Assembly (NCBI GenBank): GCA_020086605.1 | Contig: JACBWW010000016.1 | Location: 6,315,682 to 6,379,681, forward strand | Length of the DNA stretch: 64,000 nucleotides | Direction of reading: 5' to 3' | From: Lanius collurio | Lineage: Eukaryota; Chordata; Aves; Passeriformes; Laniidae | Part shown: in pieces, positions 49,712 to 62,340 of the stretch | How positions within the stretch are numbered: position 1 is the stretch's first letter | Layout: each line of letters opens with the position of its first letter | The notes under the pieces: model-generated | Database searches by the model: none | What the model was told of the DNA's origin: nothing | What the model saw: the letters and a program-made list of their open reading frames with translations, nothing else | Position numbers and translations under genes: made by a program

Positions 49712-52700
49712 TTTACATACATCCTTCTACTCTCTAGTGGCCACCATCACATCTCCCTTGCTTTGTGAGCTCTCTTTTAAGATGGACAAAGCTTTTCATT
49801 AAAGGCTTGCTTCCAGTGTAAACAAAAACTTTCACTTAAGCATTTCAATTAACCAAGTGACCAAATCAATTCTCTTCTCAAAGTTAGTGGAGGTAAAATG
49901 GTGAAATATGCTGCAGTAGATATTAGAAACACACATTTCATATCCCAGCAATCAGCCCAGAGTTACCACAGTTACTGGATTTAAAAGGCTGAATTTAGGT
50001 TGTGATGCTGTGCCAGGGAACTGGGTCTCTCCTTTCCTCTGTCAGTGTTTATTTGCCATACCAACTTTTGCATTTAGATCTCTCCCAGGAAGAAAAAGTT
50101 CAAAATTTACATCACTCACTGGGTTGAAAAGATTTCATTTTGTATGTGTTTCCTCTATCTTTCAAAAATAGATTATAAATCTGTTATCTAGATCTGAATT
50201 TTGCAATGGTAGCATCTCAGAAATCTAGATTAAAAGGATGGTAAATACAGACTTAAGTCACAGTCCTTCAGTCTGAACATTGCAGATCAGCTCTTCTCTC
50301 CTTCTGGAGTACCATCAGTGGAAATAGCTGAAATTTCAGGTTACATTAATGAAAAATGCATCCCATGCCACAAAAGTATCACTAATAGCACAAGCATTTA
50401 AAACTCCATATCCAGTACCTATATGTCACAAAAGAATTTTTAAAATACATGGCATTTTTAATATGATGTGGTTTTTTTCCCTTTGGTGTTTGGATTCCTC
50501 TGCAATTCTACCAAAGTAAAATAAGGATTTACTACACCAAGTCCTGTGGATTAGCCATGATGCCTTTCTTTGTCACTTTTCAGTACTCTGCTTGTAATGA
50601 CCAAGCTGAGAAAATGTTTCCCAGTTTCCAGGTCAAGGGCTTGTCCTCTGCTTCCCTTCTTTCAGCCTGACTCACTAGAGTTGCATTAAGTTTCCCTCTG
50701 ATTTTACTAACATTGCCTTGGCAGAACATCAGTGTCATTTTAAAGTATCATTACGGTATTTGCTCTTCTAACTCCATTGGTCTCCACCTGCCAGCCCCAA
50801 TTTTTTTCTTGGAAAGATACTATTGGTATAATTATTATTTAAACTTTATAGCACCCCAGAGACATGGGCATTGTCTCACTTTTCCATTTGGTTAATGCCA
50901 TAGGAAACTTGCAATCTGGGTAGAAGACAAAAAAATAACATGTGTATATCAAGACAGATAAAAAGAGTGCTTTGAGACTACATGACTGTGCATGCCAAGC
51001 AGCAGTGATGCTAAGCAGCAGCTCTCTGATCTCTTACTTTTGGTGCATTGTAATAAAAGAGATTGAAGAGGAACCTCCAGAGCCATCAGATGACTGCAGC
51101 TGTTCTTTCAGAAGCTCTTTCATAGGATGGAGTGTGGCAAAGAGCATGAAGTTGCTTCTCTGAAAGTCTTGTGGTTGGTGTAAGACATTGGCTTGTCAGA
51201 TGAATGGGTGGTAGGAATTGACTTCTTAGCAAAGTCACTCAGAAGAGTGGAAAAAATCTTCTGTGATGTGAGGTTTAGTGCATGTTATTTTGCTGAACTG
51301 GAACATGTGTTTTTAACCTGGTAGTAATGGCCTGCTAATACCAGGCTCAATGCTGCTAATGTGGCAATGACTCTCTGCATTTTCGAAGACAGACTCTACT
51401 GTTTCTGCCCCACACCAATACTGAGCATGCCATGTCACAGCTACAGTGAGAATCGTGGCTGTAGAGCAGGCTGTGCCTCAGCTGCTTCTCTCCAGGTTAT
51501 TTCTCAGGACAAAGGCCACGCTTCCTGCTACTTCTTTGGACAGCACCAGGCCATCTTGTGCCTTTTAAACCAAACCTCAGCACAGGTTATTAATGCCCAT
51601 GGCCCAACTTCAGCTGGCACCAGTAAGCCTTTCCTCAGACCAGATGTGTCAGTGCCTGATTATCGTGACCTAAAAGCAGGTTCTGCTCAAAAACTCCAGT
51701 GTTCATTCTGTCACTCGAAAGGTGCAGCGTGTGTAGGTCCCTTGTCCTGGAAAGCTGTGCTACATCTGCTGACTCGCTGCTATTTCAGGAATGCACCAAA
51801 CCCCGGGAAATATGTGAAAAGGAAAAAAAATCAGAATTTTTTTAAATGTATTTGCATTGCTTAGAATTTTTTATCGGAAAGATTTCAAAGTATTGCTATT
51901 ATCCTCAGTTTATAGCTGGTAGAACTCAGATAACATACAGATCAGCTATTTCCTCAAATCCAGGAGAGAGTTAAGTGATGAAATTAGGAATGGGATCCCC
52001 CACCTTGGCTTTAGTTATCACATATCTTCATGTCATGTATATTTCTGGGCTGCACTCCCTGCCATTTGATTCAGTGACAATATGTGCATTTGCAGGAGAG
52101 GGGTGGGAAGGCCTATTTTTTGGGCAGGCAATGTGTGCTCTATAGTCTAAAAAGCATGTTGTGTGAAAATCTGATGGCTCTTGAAAATATATTCCTGGAC
52201 ATTTTGCTGAGCCTGCCAAGAAAACTGGTAATTAACAACTGTAATTTTTTGTGACAGAAACAAAAAGGCTGACCATATGCTTTGCTTATAGTCCTATACC
52301 ATTTCTTGGGAAAAAAAATGAAACTCAGCATTGGGAAGTATTAGAACTGAAAACACAGTTCATTACTACCATATTTATCTTGAATAAAAATAGAATTTAG
52401 TTTTTATGTCCAACTGCATTATTAGAAACATCTAAACATTTGATTAACCAGTTTTTCTAGGCCTAAGAACATCTGGCTGAGCTGAGGTGCAGAAGTGTGT
52501 GTGGTGTGGTATGGCCTGTGGCAGTGCATGAGGTTCTACCCATACTTGATTCAAATAATGTACAAAATAAATAACTGCCTCAGATTTTCTTATTCTGGAG
52601 GAAAAAATCAACTGAGGATGATTCCTAACTGCTGCTGAGAGGAAAAGCAGTTTCACAGGCTTCACTACTGTAGAATCAAGCCAATGCAATGCAACAGTGC

Positions 52701-54505
52701 CACTGCAGTAAGGATGGATTACATAGAGGTATTCACGTGTGTGAACACATTTATGAAAAATATTTTATTGTAGCCCTTAAAAAAATCTTGCAGGCCAGTG
52801 AAATTCCTTAGCTTTGCATATTTAATATTTTAATAATAGCAATGCTAATGGAATATTGGCACATATAATCGCTTCTTTGTGTTAAGAAGCAAAGTTATTC
52901 ACAACTTTCATCTAAACAGCAGGTTTCTTTAAGCACTATATATGTTCACTATGTTTTTACTTGGCAACAGGAGTACAAACAACTCTTGTCTAGGATAGGG
53001 GAATAACAATACTTAGCCACCCTTTATCTCACTCTCTAGCCCTTCTGCTGAGGTGCCCTGTAAGTCTGTTAATTGGTAGTGGTCACTTGTGGCAAGATCA
53101 GCCTGGGAAGCAGAGCAAGCCCTGTGAGCTCCTTTTTCCAGCTGCTACAAACAACTGTCTATTTAGGAGGATAATTCCAGCTTCTTTTTGCTGACCTGTG
53201 CTGGTTTCAAATTACTGTCTTAAAAGGAAAAGACTGGCAAGGGTCATGAAAAACGTTAAATGCATTTATTTTTAGGACACTTCAAGCAGAGGGCAAGCAG
53301 AGATGAGTAAGACTTTGAATAACAGAAGATCACCACTCTTCAAACAAACAATAACTATCTGACCTATAATTGAAGATAGCTCATGGCATCTTATTTCTTG
53401 TGTGTATTATAGTACCTACATGTAGTCAAAGAGGCAAAGGAATTATGATATCAGCACAATTCACATGAGGATGAGCCAGAGCTCTTTCAGGTAAGAACTG
53501 AGGTACATTTTGTCTGTGCAACTGGACAATGACCATTGCAGTACACATTACTGTTATTCTTCAGCTGTGTGATGTCTTTAATGTTAACCATTTTCTTTAT
53601 TTCTCCATGTGAATAGTTCCCTGAAAAGGAATACAATATTAATAATCTTGTAGAGTTGAGAAATTTCTGATATGAACATACTTTAATTACCTTGCCAAAC
53701 AGAATCAATAAGGAAATATCTGTTGTCTTGAAAATAGTTTAGATAAATTGAAGAGAGTATCATATGTGTTTATCAAACAGTCTAGATCTGAATACTCTTT
53801 ATTTTCAGAAACTGGATGGAATGTTTGCTTAAAACAAGCAAGAAAAAAAATCCTTTTTGAATAAAGAATGCTGTGAAGGGCAGGTCAGCCACTGATTTCA
53901 GTGGTCATTTTAGAATCACTCAGTGTGAATACAAAAATAACACAATTCTGAAGGATTTAAATTTTGTTTAGGGTGACACAAACCCACAGTACTTAACAAC
54001 CACACTGCTTAACCTGAGAGAGAGCAGGACTTCATTGCCACTTTCAGAAAAGTTAGAAGCTCATTCTGGAAACAGGAACCAATTAGTGTCATCACAGCAG
54101 ACACTGAGAGACATCAGTGAGGGCTGTAACTTCAGCCAAGCATCTCAGAGTAAAATCAGACAAACACTTTAGTGAAAAAGATTCAGCATTAGTGCAAAAG
54201 CTTCTGGTTATAAAATAGTGAGGGGGAAAAAAAGTCATGCTGTATAGGTGAAACCTCAGTAGACTGATTCAGTTTTTTTCCATGAAGCATTAGCAAGGTT
54301 TTAAATAGCTGCAACCTGCATATTAAAAATGCCCATGTGTATAATACATGAATAAGGGCACCTTGGCTGAATACATTATGGAACAGAACTGTCATCTTTA
54401 CCCCCTTCACAACCACACTTTTGCTTACTTATGTGAATAGTCAAGAATAGTGATGAGCATTTATCAGAAGTTAAATTAGGCAGTGAATCAATGGATTAAG
54501 AGTTT

Positions 54506-54521
54506 AAAAAAAAAAAAAAAA
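54506..54521 (+). repeat. A16 homopolymer
   Basis: This is the longest A-run in the window. No retroposed gene body or element is recognisable directly upstream, so it is probably a simple homopolymer. Confidence 0.9.
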
Positions 54522-57500
54522 GCATTCCTCCACTGGTTCCTTCCTCTCCACCACTTTCTAAAATCAGGCCATTTCTCTGAACCTCTTTATTTATATGAAA
54601 AGCCTGGAAAGTGAATGTGTTTTATCTACAGATTGACTGAGGGGTTTTTGTGATTCATTCACCTGCTGTTCCAGCAAAGACATAATCCCATCTTCATTTA
54701 TATACCTAAGAGACAATGCAGATACAGGAAAAATGTCTGCTACCAAAAGGAGTCTGCTACATCTGCTGTGCTTGATATATGTGAAGTGTGGCAAAAATCT
54801 CTCTGCAGCTGTTTGTCTTTGTATTTAGCACAAGACGACATAATAATGCACTTGCAGGGCAGGAGTGACTCGCTGAATATTTCAACAAGGTATGTAGATT
54901 TTATGGTGGGATATTCAAAAGAAAAGAAATATTGATTTTGACTAGCCATATATGCTCCTGACCCATAAGCCCATGTCAAGAAACAGAGGCACAGAATTTT
55001 TCGATCAAAGTAGTTTGACTTTCTCCCCTTAAGTGTTGTTTCCCTGTGTTACCCTTCTGTTGCAGCTCTCTGTAGAAGGACAAGCAATTCTGCTTTTTAA
55101 TGATGCACTCTCTTTAATGATGAGGGCAAAAAAAGTGTGCAAGTTTTCTGGTCGAGGTAGCTCTTGTCTGTGATGCTGGTTTTTAGCTCTCAAATGAGTG
55201 GGACAATGTGCAGCTCCAAGTGATGAAGCTTCTGAATTGCTGTTATCAGTGAGAGCTTGCTGAGAAAATGAAGCGTATGCCTACACTTCTATTTCATAGT
55301 CCATGGAAATTAATGCCATTTTAGGCCCTGCATGCAGGCCTTTACAGATACCTGGAATGTATTTTTTCCTTCTGATTCATGTCTCTGTGAGTCACTTATG
55401 GGGCTTTCATATGCAAAAGGTTTTTTAGGGTATTTATGATGCTTCTTTGAGTATATTTAAGCCCTCAATTTTAACAGGGGCTCAGCACACATATTATTTC
55501 ATATTATATTCTGGACAATAATTTACAATTATAGAAATAACAATAATGTTCAGAAAATGGAAATCCCTTCCTATTGTGACCACAAAAAATTTCTGATAGC
55601 AGACTCTTATTTACTACATAAGTAAGGAAATCTGGCTTTCCCCTTCTTGTGTGACCTGAACAAATAATATAATCTTGGCAACCTTCAGCATTCCCATGGT
55701 CCCAGAGCTGGACAGGAGTCCAGGATGAAGCAGGGGCAGGGAGAGCCTTCAGCCCTTTGCAGGTGGTGCCACACAGGGTGCAGGAGCTGGCAGGAGGGCA
55801 GAGCCACAGAGGTCATCAGTAAACCTGGAGACAAAACCTTGGCATCTACCCTGTACCTGGGAACAAACATCAGTACAGCAGGGAAAAAACAAAAGATGCA
55901 AGAGCATTAAAATGGCCGAGCTGCTGTCTGCTGAAAGAAAAAACAAAACCAGTAGACAAAGACATTGGCAAATAAAGGACTCAGGGTTTATTGTTACCTC
56001 CATTGGAGATTTCACTGTTCTTGTGTTGTGCATCCTCTTATTACACCAAGGCCATGAAATTATATTTCCTTTCTTCTCCAAGACTTTTTGCAAGCTGCTC
56101 CCACATCAACACATACTCCTTGAAAACGGCTGCCCAATTTTGAAGATGAGAAAACAAAGTGATCAATTCCTGTTTAAAATGATCAGATAATAGTTAGCAA
56201 AAAAAATTCCTTCTGTCTGCCTTTTCAAATCCCTATTGAGATAAAAGGGGTTTGTGTGTGAAAAAATCAGAAACCTCCAAGACACAGCACTTTTGTGGGA
56301 AGTTTGGAATGGTCTTTTCAGGGCTTTCTCTTTATTTTGAAAAATTTTAGAAATATAGATTTGAACAGACCAAAGAAAAGGATGAGACACCCTAAAAAGA
56401 AAGTATGAAACAATATTAAAATGATGTGTGATTTCATTCTTGCCTGAGGGCATGCTGAATTCATAGAGTCCCTCAGGATATTTCACAGTGTGCTGGTACA
56501 TGGGCTGCTTCCCTGACAGGTCATTACTGCACATCATGCTGGGATCTGGTGCACAGCATGCTGGTGGCTGCTTTACCTGCCTTGGTCTCAGTGTAGCCCC
56601 TGTAAACACAGGTCAAGGACTCTGTCTTTGGCATCCCAGATGTCCAAGCAGACTCACAAGATGAGTGATTGATGTTCACTACAGGACAGGGCTGTCAGGA
56701 AAAGTTACCTTCAATTCAGAAGGTTTATAGACAGGCTCCTTGAAAAACTGAGGTGCATAACACAGCCAGCTGTGTGGGGTTGGCTTCTTGAAGAACTCCT
56801 TTCTGGCTTCATGTACAGCAGCAGCCTCTGAGTGACTGAAATGAATTCATTAAAAAGCAGGAGAGAGTACAACAACAAGCATAGAACAATAGGGGGGCTG
56901 AATGTAAAATACATATTAGAGATGCATTAGAATGAATGAAATTGCAAGGAAAAAATGCCTTGTTAGTGGGAGCAGTGCAGGCACGTCTCAGCAAGCAGAA
57001 CTGCCCTTCTGTGTTGCATGGTGTATCTCAGATGGGAAAATCTGAGCTTGGTATGAGAGTTTTATGTGGCTGTTTTGAAAGCCAGGCTGGCTCCTCTGGA
57101 CTTGCAGGAGGTGTCAGTGCACTGATGGTCCCGGAGAAGGAGGATGTCCCTGCCCAAGCAATCTTCCTCTGGCAGGAAATTATCACCTGACCTTGGCCCA
57201 CATTCTGCCCAGTCAAGAAGTAAAGCAATAACAGAGTAAAAAACATGAGAACTTGAAGATAGATTGGGCTGAGTTTGGTGGTCCAAGACCTTCATCTAAT
57301 CAGGCCTTCAGAAGTTTGCATTGCTTCTGAAAACTGTTAGTGAATAAAAGCTTTTTAGTAGTAGCTGATGTTTATAATGATTTAAAAGGCAAATCAGCCA
57401 AATTTTCTGCTTTGTAAATAATGCAGCTATGAAAGTTTCAGGGATGCATGGAAAATAGGAAATACAATGTTACTTCTGTCCAGCAAAATAGCCAGCATTC

Positions 57501-58208
57501 TGAAGGCAGGCAAAATTTTAGTGTTTTCAGACATGCAGGTTATTTAGGTCTGTTTGCATTTAGATTCAGAACCTGAAAAATTAGTTTCCTGGCAGTATTA
57601 CTCCCCTCCTAAAACTAAAATACCAGTTTGTAATAATAAGAGATACATACTCAGGGCATGGACATGAAATGAGAAAAAAACTTTAAATATTCAATTTTTA
57701 TGCTAGATTAAAAGAATGTGTCTTTTGGCCAGTTATAATATTTTTTCAATTCTACTATATTCTTCCTATAACTTTCCTGATTACTTGGACACTGAAATAA
57801 GTTTTTGAAATACAGTAAGAGAAACCATCTACTTAGCATTAAAGTGGGAAGTGTAATCTGTGACCTTATTGTTCTTATTTTAAATCTGAATGAACATTTC
57901 TGATTAAAGTGGAATAGAAAATGTGTGAATCAATAAATAGTGTTTCAGCACTAGCTAGCAGAATTGAGGAAGTGCAGCTGGGGATAGAAAACAGCTAGAG
58001 GCTGCTTTGTAGTTTTTACTAATCTACCTTGTGAAATCTTCACGTATGTACTTTGTCTTTCTTCCTTTCTTCTTTCTTAGAAATAACTTCAGTCAGTTTA
58101 TTGATTTGTTTTTACCCCAGATTTTTAAATTGTAAAAGTAGTTGTGACTCGTGGTGTCACCAGACACCTGTCACCTTGACAGCACTTGCAGGCTTGAATC
58201 ACAGCTAC

Positions 58209-58232
58209 CTTCCATGCTTGCTTCCATGCTTA
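58209..58232. repeat. 12-bp tandem duplication, two copies
   Basis: 'cttccatgcttg' at 58209-58220 is followed by 'cttccatgctta' at 58221-58232, differing at the last base. Confidence 0.85.
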
Positions 58233-58734
58233 GTTTATGAAGGGCCTGCCAGATCACTGGGTGGGAACATCAGCAACCAGGGTTATCTTACTGCACTTTT
58301 TTGCAACACAAAAGAAAGATTTAATAAGAGCTTCTTGCTTGAGCATTAGTGTTTTTAAGCCAAAAACATAATAATATGACAAATAGAAGACAGGGTGTGG
58401 AGGACATGTGGACATGACTAATCAATGCATCCTCATTCTCTGTTTGATCTGCATTACAGAATTTAATCCTGTTTCTTTGTGGATACAGATGGCTCCTTTG
58501 CACTGCAGCCAGCCTCAGCTTTTCCACATGAAGACAGAAAACAGTGGATGACCACATGGGAGTACATGGGTGATGGACTGCAAAAAACTAAACACCTTCA
58601 CTTTCTCACATGGCAGTAAAATAATGGAGGTAAATAGATGAAAGAGTAATAATTCTGCAATAGAGATAAATTTAATGCTATACACACAAAAAGCAACCAG
58701 TAAATGTAAATGTGCAGTCACATCAGGCTGGAAG

Positions 58735-58780
58735 TAAGGCTTCTCTGCCTCAGCTTCCCCATCTGTAAGTGAAGTTGGTC
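58735..58780 (-). repeat. MIR-like SINE core fragment
   Basis: The plus strand reads 'ggcttctctgcctcagctt' then 'ccccatctgtaagtgaag'. This closely follows the antisense of the MIR core ('cctctctgggcctcagtttcctcatctgtaaaatgag'). MIR is an ancient amniote tRNA-derived SINE mobilised by L2 LINEs, and birds keep only scattered decayed copies. Only about 40 bases are recognisable, so boundaries are approximate and a chance match is possible. Confidence 0.5.
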
Positions 58781-61700
58781 CTCAGATTTTCTTGGCATCT
58801 GAAAATTTTTATACCCAGGCTAAAGATCAGGCAACTTTTCTTACAGGAGACTTTTCCTAATTAAAAATGGCTTCTAGTCAGGACACTTTCCTTTATGCTC
58901 ATCTGTTTTTGTAATTATTTCTGATTTCTGTGTAGCCCACTCTCTGAAGTTCCTCTCCCAACACCATCAGTTACCATGCCACCCTTGGTCAGTGTTCAGC
59001 TACATCCCATGGTTCTCATACATGTTCCCCATCACTCAAACTGTTCTGTGCTTCTTGAGTTTTTGTTCCTGAGCTCAATGTCTCACTGTCTAGCACTACC
59101 CTTCTTGTATAGCTTGTCAGCCAGTTTGAAATCCATGGACAATGCTCATTTCTAACCCAACTGAGTACGATTTCTTAGATATTGCATCTGCTGTCTACTG
59201 ATACTGGACACAAGACCCGAAATTGCTCAGGGTTACAAATTTGTGATCCCCCACCGTAGTCAGCCTGTGCTCCAACACGTATGTCTGGGATCATAATTTC
59301 ACTCATTGCTGTTTATTGCACGTGTTTCTGCTGTCAGCTGCTTACTTCCCTTTAAAAAACCCCAAAACCTCACTTCTGTTATTTTCCTAAGGAATGTAAT
59401 GTGATTTACCAGGTGATAATTTCCACCATTACTCTTTATTCATCTTCTAAAGTTCAGTGCCATCCAGCCATCTGGTGTTTCATTAACTCTGCAAAAGCCC
59501 TAACCTATGAAGAAAAAAAAATCACATGGCTAATTTTAATAGGTGAATCCTATCAATGCAAAGAAGACTGCTCATATTTTTTTGAGAGAGGCATATAGAT
59601 AACTCTTGCAAAACCAGGCCATAAATACACTTAAAAGATTTCTGTTGTTAATCATATAAAGTAATTAGCATGAATGCTGCGATGTACTTAACAAAGAAGT
59701 GCTAATAGGCCTGTATTAAGGTTTTCTGTGCAATTCCTTACTAGCTCCTTATCCATCACCTGGGCACCAGATTTGTGACAATATGAAGAGAAGTGTTAAG
59801 TATTCACCTGAAACATGCTGATGTACATATGCTTGCAAGACATTTGGAATCACATGCAAAATGTTTATCATTTCTTAATTAGCCATTTTGCTTTCTCTCT
59901 TCCTGATTGCTGCTAGACATGCACATACGAGTACGTTCAGTTTAGAATCAGCATGATCTTTTTTTGGTCTTCTTCCTTAAGCAGCAGATTTTGTCTCTTA
60001 AACTACTTGTCCTCATGAATACATGTGTATAATCCCATTTTATTTGTTTTGTATTCTGCAATGAGAATTCTTTTTTTTCTGTCTAGAGAGATGTTACTGC
60101 AAAGGACCAGCTTTTTTCATAGCCTCTTTTCTGACTACATCTGAGAAATACCTTTCAGTTTGTTAATGCTTTGCTTAGTTAAAAAAACATCTGCCCTGTA
60201 CCAGTTTTTAGAGTGCCATTATCTAGGTGTGAACCATTTTGTGAAAGGCAGCTTGTTACTGCTTTATATCATAAATATCCTTTAAACACCTACTCTTTGA
60301 ACTTCTGAATCATCACTCTGGCATCTGAAATTCCCTTCTATTAATTACAAAATACTGATCTTGCTCGTAACCACCATAACAAAAACACCTACCTAGGCAT
60401 AGAATGCTGCTTCTCCTGGCTGACTGCAATATCTCATGTTTCAGTGCTTTCCACCACTTAGCTTATTAAATCAGTTTGCACATAGCCAGCTTTCCACATG
60501 CCTCTGCAAAATCCTGAATGTTCTTTTGTAGGCTTCTGAATTCAGATCGGGTGATGTGGGATATGCAGGATGAACATCTCCTGTTACCATTAACTTACAG
60601 AGCTTACCACAGCCCAAAAATGCATTGTTGTGCCTTTTGCTAAGCAACAGAGGAGATTATGTATTTTATCTTTTTGAGTATGGATCGGTAAAACAAAGAG
60701 AAATCAACTATGTTTTCCCAGGACCTGTAGTAACTCTGCAATTGAATTTCCTGAAATTCAATTTAACTGCTAGAAAATATTAATCAGATAAGGTAAAGGC
60801 AAATTCATCTGCCTACCTCTAACTGATTTGAGACAGCAGGGACAATTTAGGGTTACTTTATCTCCTTTTATATCATTTATTTTTTATGTGAATTTTCATA
60901 CAAGAAGAGTTTTCATCAGCCTGGGAGAAAGGAACATCCTGAAGATAACTTGACCAGGAGAAACAGATAGACTGGCCAAACTCTAGAGTTGGACTATGCA
61001 CAGATATAAATAATCAACAAATAGCTTTTCCCCTAAAACAAATCCACAAAATATCCCCAGTAGGTTCTTTCAGATTACAAGATTTAAATTCCAGCTATAT
61101 TCTTAAGTAATCACAGTCCAAATAAGAAATTATTAATGATAATGATAAGCAAGGGTTTGGTTGACATACCAATATTAAATTCTCACCTGGAAAGTAACAT
61201 AGGTAATAAGAAATAAATACTACAATGTGTTTCCTGACCTTCATAGGTCAGGAAAAAAAAGTTAATGTAAACATCCCAATACAGAAGAAAGCCACTTTCA
61301 GAAAGCCTTTAGATTAAAAGCATTTTGAATTCATTTCAGGTTTGGCATAACAGTCCTGATGGACCAGGATGTTCTCTGGGATAAGCACACATGACATCTC
61401 CAAGAAGGAGAAACTTCAGCAGAGCTGAGTCAGTTCAGGATCATTTAATGCAAAACCTCCATGCAATTTCCTTTTATTTAAACCATTATTAAGAAATATC
61501 CTTCAGCTTATCACATGTGAAGCATAAGCTTCCTTTGGTATTAACTTAGACACTTGGGGGATTATATTAATATAGGTGATAGTACCTGTTAGTGAGCATT
61601 TGATTGCCCTCAATGCAGAAGGATTTACTCTTGTTATTGATTTGTTGGCTAATATATTGGTTGGAAATCCCCTGGTATTGCTGGTTGCTGCGTATTCTAA

Positions 61701-62090
61701 ATTTTATTGGATTTGTAGGCAATTTTCCCCTGTCTTTAAACTTATGATCACTTTATAAAAAGGAGAACCCAAGAGTAAGCTGAAAAACAATCCATGTTTT
61801 TATTTTGCTGAAAAGAAAAGCTGTCTTGTTTAGCTTTGTTCCTGGTTGTTGATTGCCTTTGTCTAGCTTTTATCATGGTTACTCCTGAGACAGGCAACAA
61901 ACAGAGAATACATGGCTAGAGGAGCCAGCAAGAGAGGAGCCATTACCTCTAATGGGCAGGGGGTTACCTGGGCAAATTTTATTTCATGTAGAGGATAGAA
62001 ATCAAACCCACACAGCCTTGTTGCCACGAGCATATGGGCTGTTGGGACTTCTTTTCTAGCACTGCTTTCCCTCCTAATCGTTTCCCTCTG
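58781..62090. other. AT-rich non-coding stretch
   Basis: No gene, RNA or clear repeat. Open frames are few and short. The block 59080-59300 has a few more CpG than its surroundings but no coding pattern. Confidence 0.5.
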
Positions 62091-62094
62091 TCCT

Positions 62095-62340
62095 TCAGGC
62101 AGGAGCCGACGGAAGCCAAGGATGAGCCCGCCTGACTCCCGGAGGCAGTGCCCTGGGCCACCAGGCAGCCCCTGCCCGCTGGCACAGCCCAGGCAGGCCG
62201 TGGGAGCCAGGGCTGGGCAGGGCTCTGTGCCCTCCCTGCAGGTGGGACACAGCCAGGGAGCAGCTCCTGCCTCCTGGGACCCTGTGGTGGTGACAGCAGT
62301 GCCGGGCTTCCCCATCCCGTCCTGAGCCTCGCTCTGTGCT
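62095..62340. other. GC-rich, CpG-containing patch
   Basis: About 245 bases that appear to be roughly two-thirds G+C, with around nine CpG (gccgacgg, cccgcc, cccgga, cccgct, gccgtg, gccggg, cccgtc, ctcgct), stand out sharply from AT-rich flanks. Frames are open on both strands (minus 61863-62351, 162 codons; plus 62122-62325). I recognise no protein or repeat. It is too small for a typical CpG-island promoter. An exon or an LTR remnant are the alternatives. Confidence 0.5.
62099..62241 (+). other. candidate exon, unproven
   Basis: The upstream sequence has a branch-point-like CTAATC (about 62074-62079), a pyrimidine tract 'tttccctctgtccttcag' and AG at 62097-62098. The downstream sequence has 'ccctgcag' followed by 'gtggga' (GT at 62242-62243), an acceptable donor. 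The 143-base block between them is open in one of its three frames, beginning R-S-R-R-K-P-R-M-S-P-P-D and ending V-P-S-L-Q, rich in P, G, R and Q. The other two frames stop early. I recognise no family. This is the best exon-like arrangement I found, but it lacks protein homology and could be chance in stop-poor sequence. Confidence 0.2.

Larger units (their letters stand above)
47341..58734. other. AT-rich non-coding stretch with minor repeats
   Basis: No supportable gene over 11 kb. Open frames of 167 codons (51361-51864, plus) and 148 codons (56163-56609, minus) match nothing I know. A16 lies at 54506-54521. A GC-richer patch at 55690-55830 begins with 'cccagagctggacaggagtcc', reminiscent of CR1 antisense for about 16 bases only. 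The segment 56128-56165 ('ttttgaagatgagaaaacaaag') weakly recalls a MIR core. A pyrimidine tract ending TTAG at 58080, with TACTAAT 60 bases upstream, resembles a splice acceptor. Confidence 0.45.

Noticed and set aside
51361..51864. 167-codon plus-strand open frame with a C-x-x-C string
   Set aside because: The length is near what chance gives in 64 kb read in six frames. No domain, signal or known relative is recognisable, and no convincing splice pair frames it.
54506..54521. Poly(A) tail of a processed pseudogene
   Set aside because: No gene-like or element-like sequence is recognisable upstream of the A16 run.
55690..55830. CR1 antisense fragment beginning 'cccagagctggacag'
   Set aside because: Only about 16 bases match. 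The following sequence does not keep the CR1 order of landmarks.
56163..56609. 148-codon minus-strand open frame
   Set aside because: No recognisable domain, ordinary AT-rich sequence, and no supporting promoter or splice signals.
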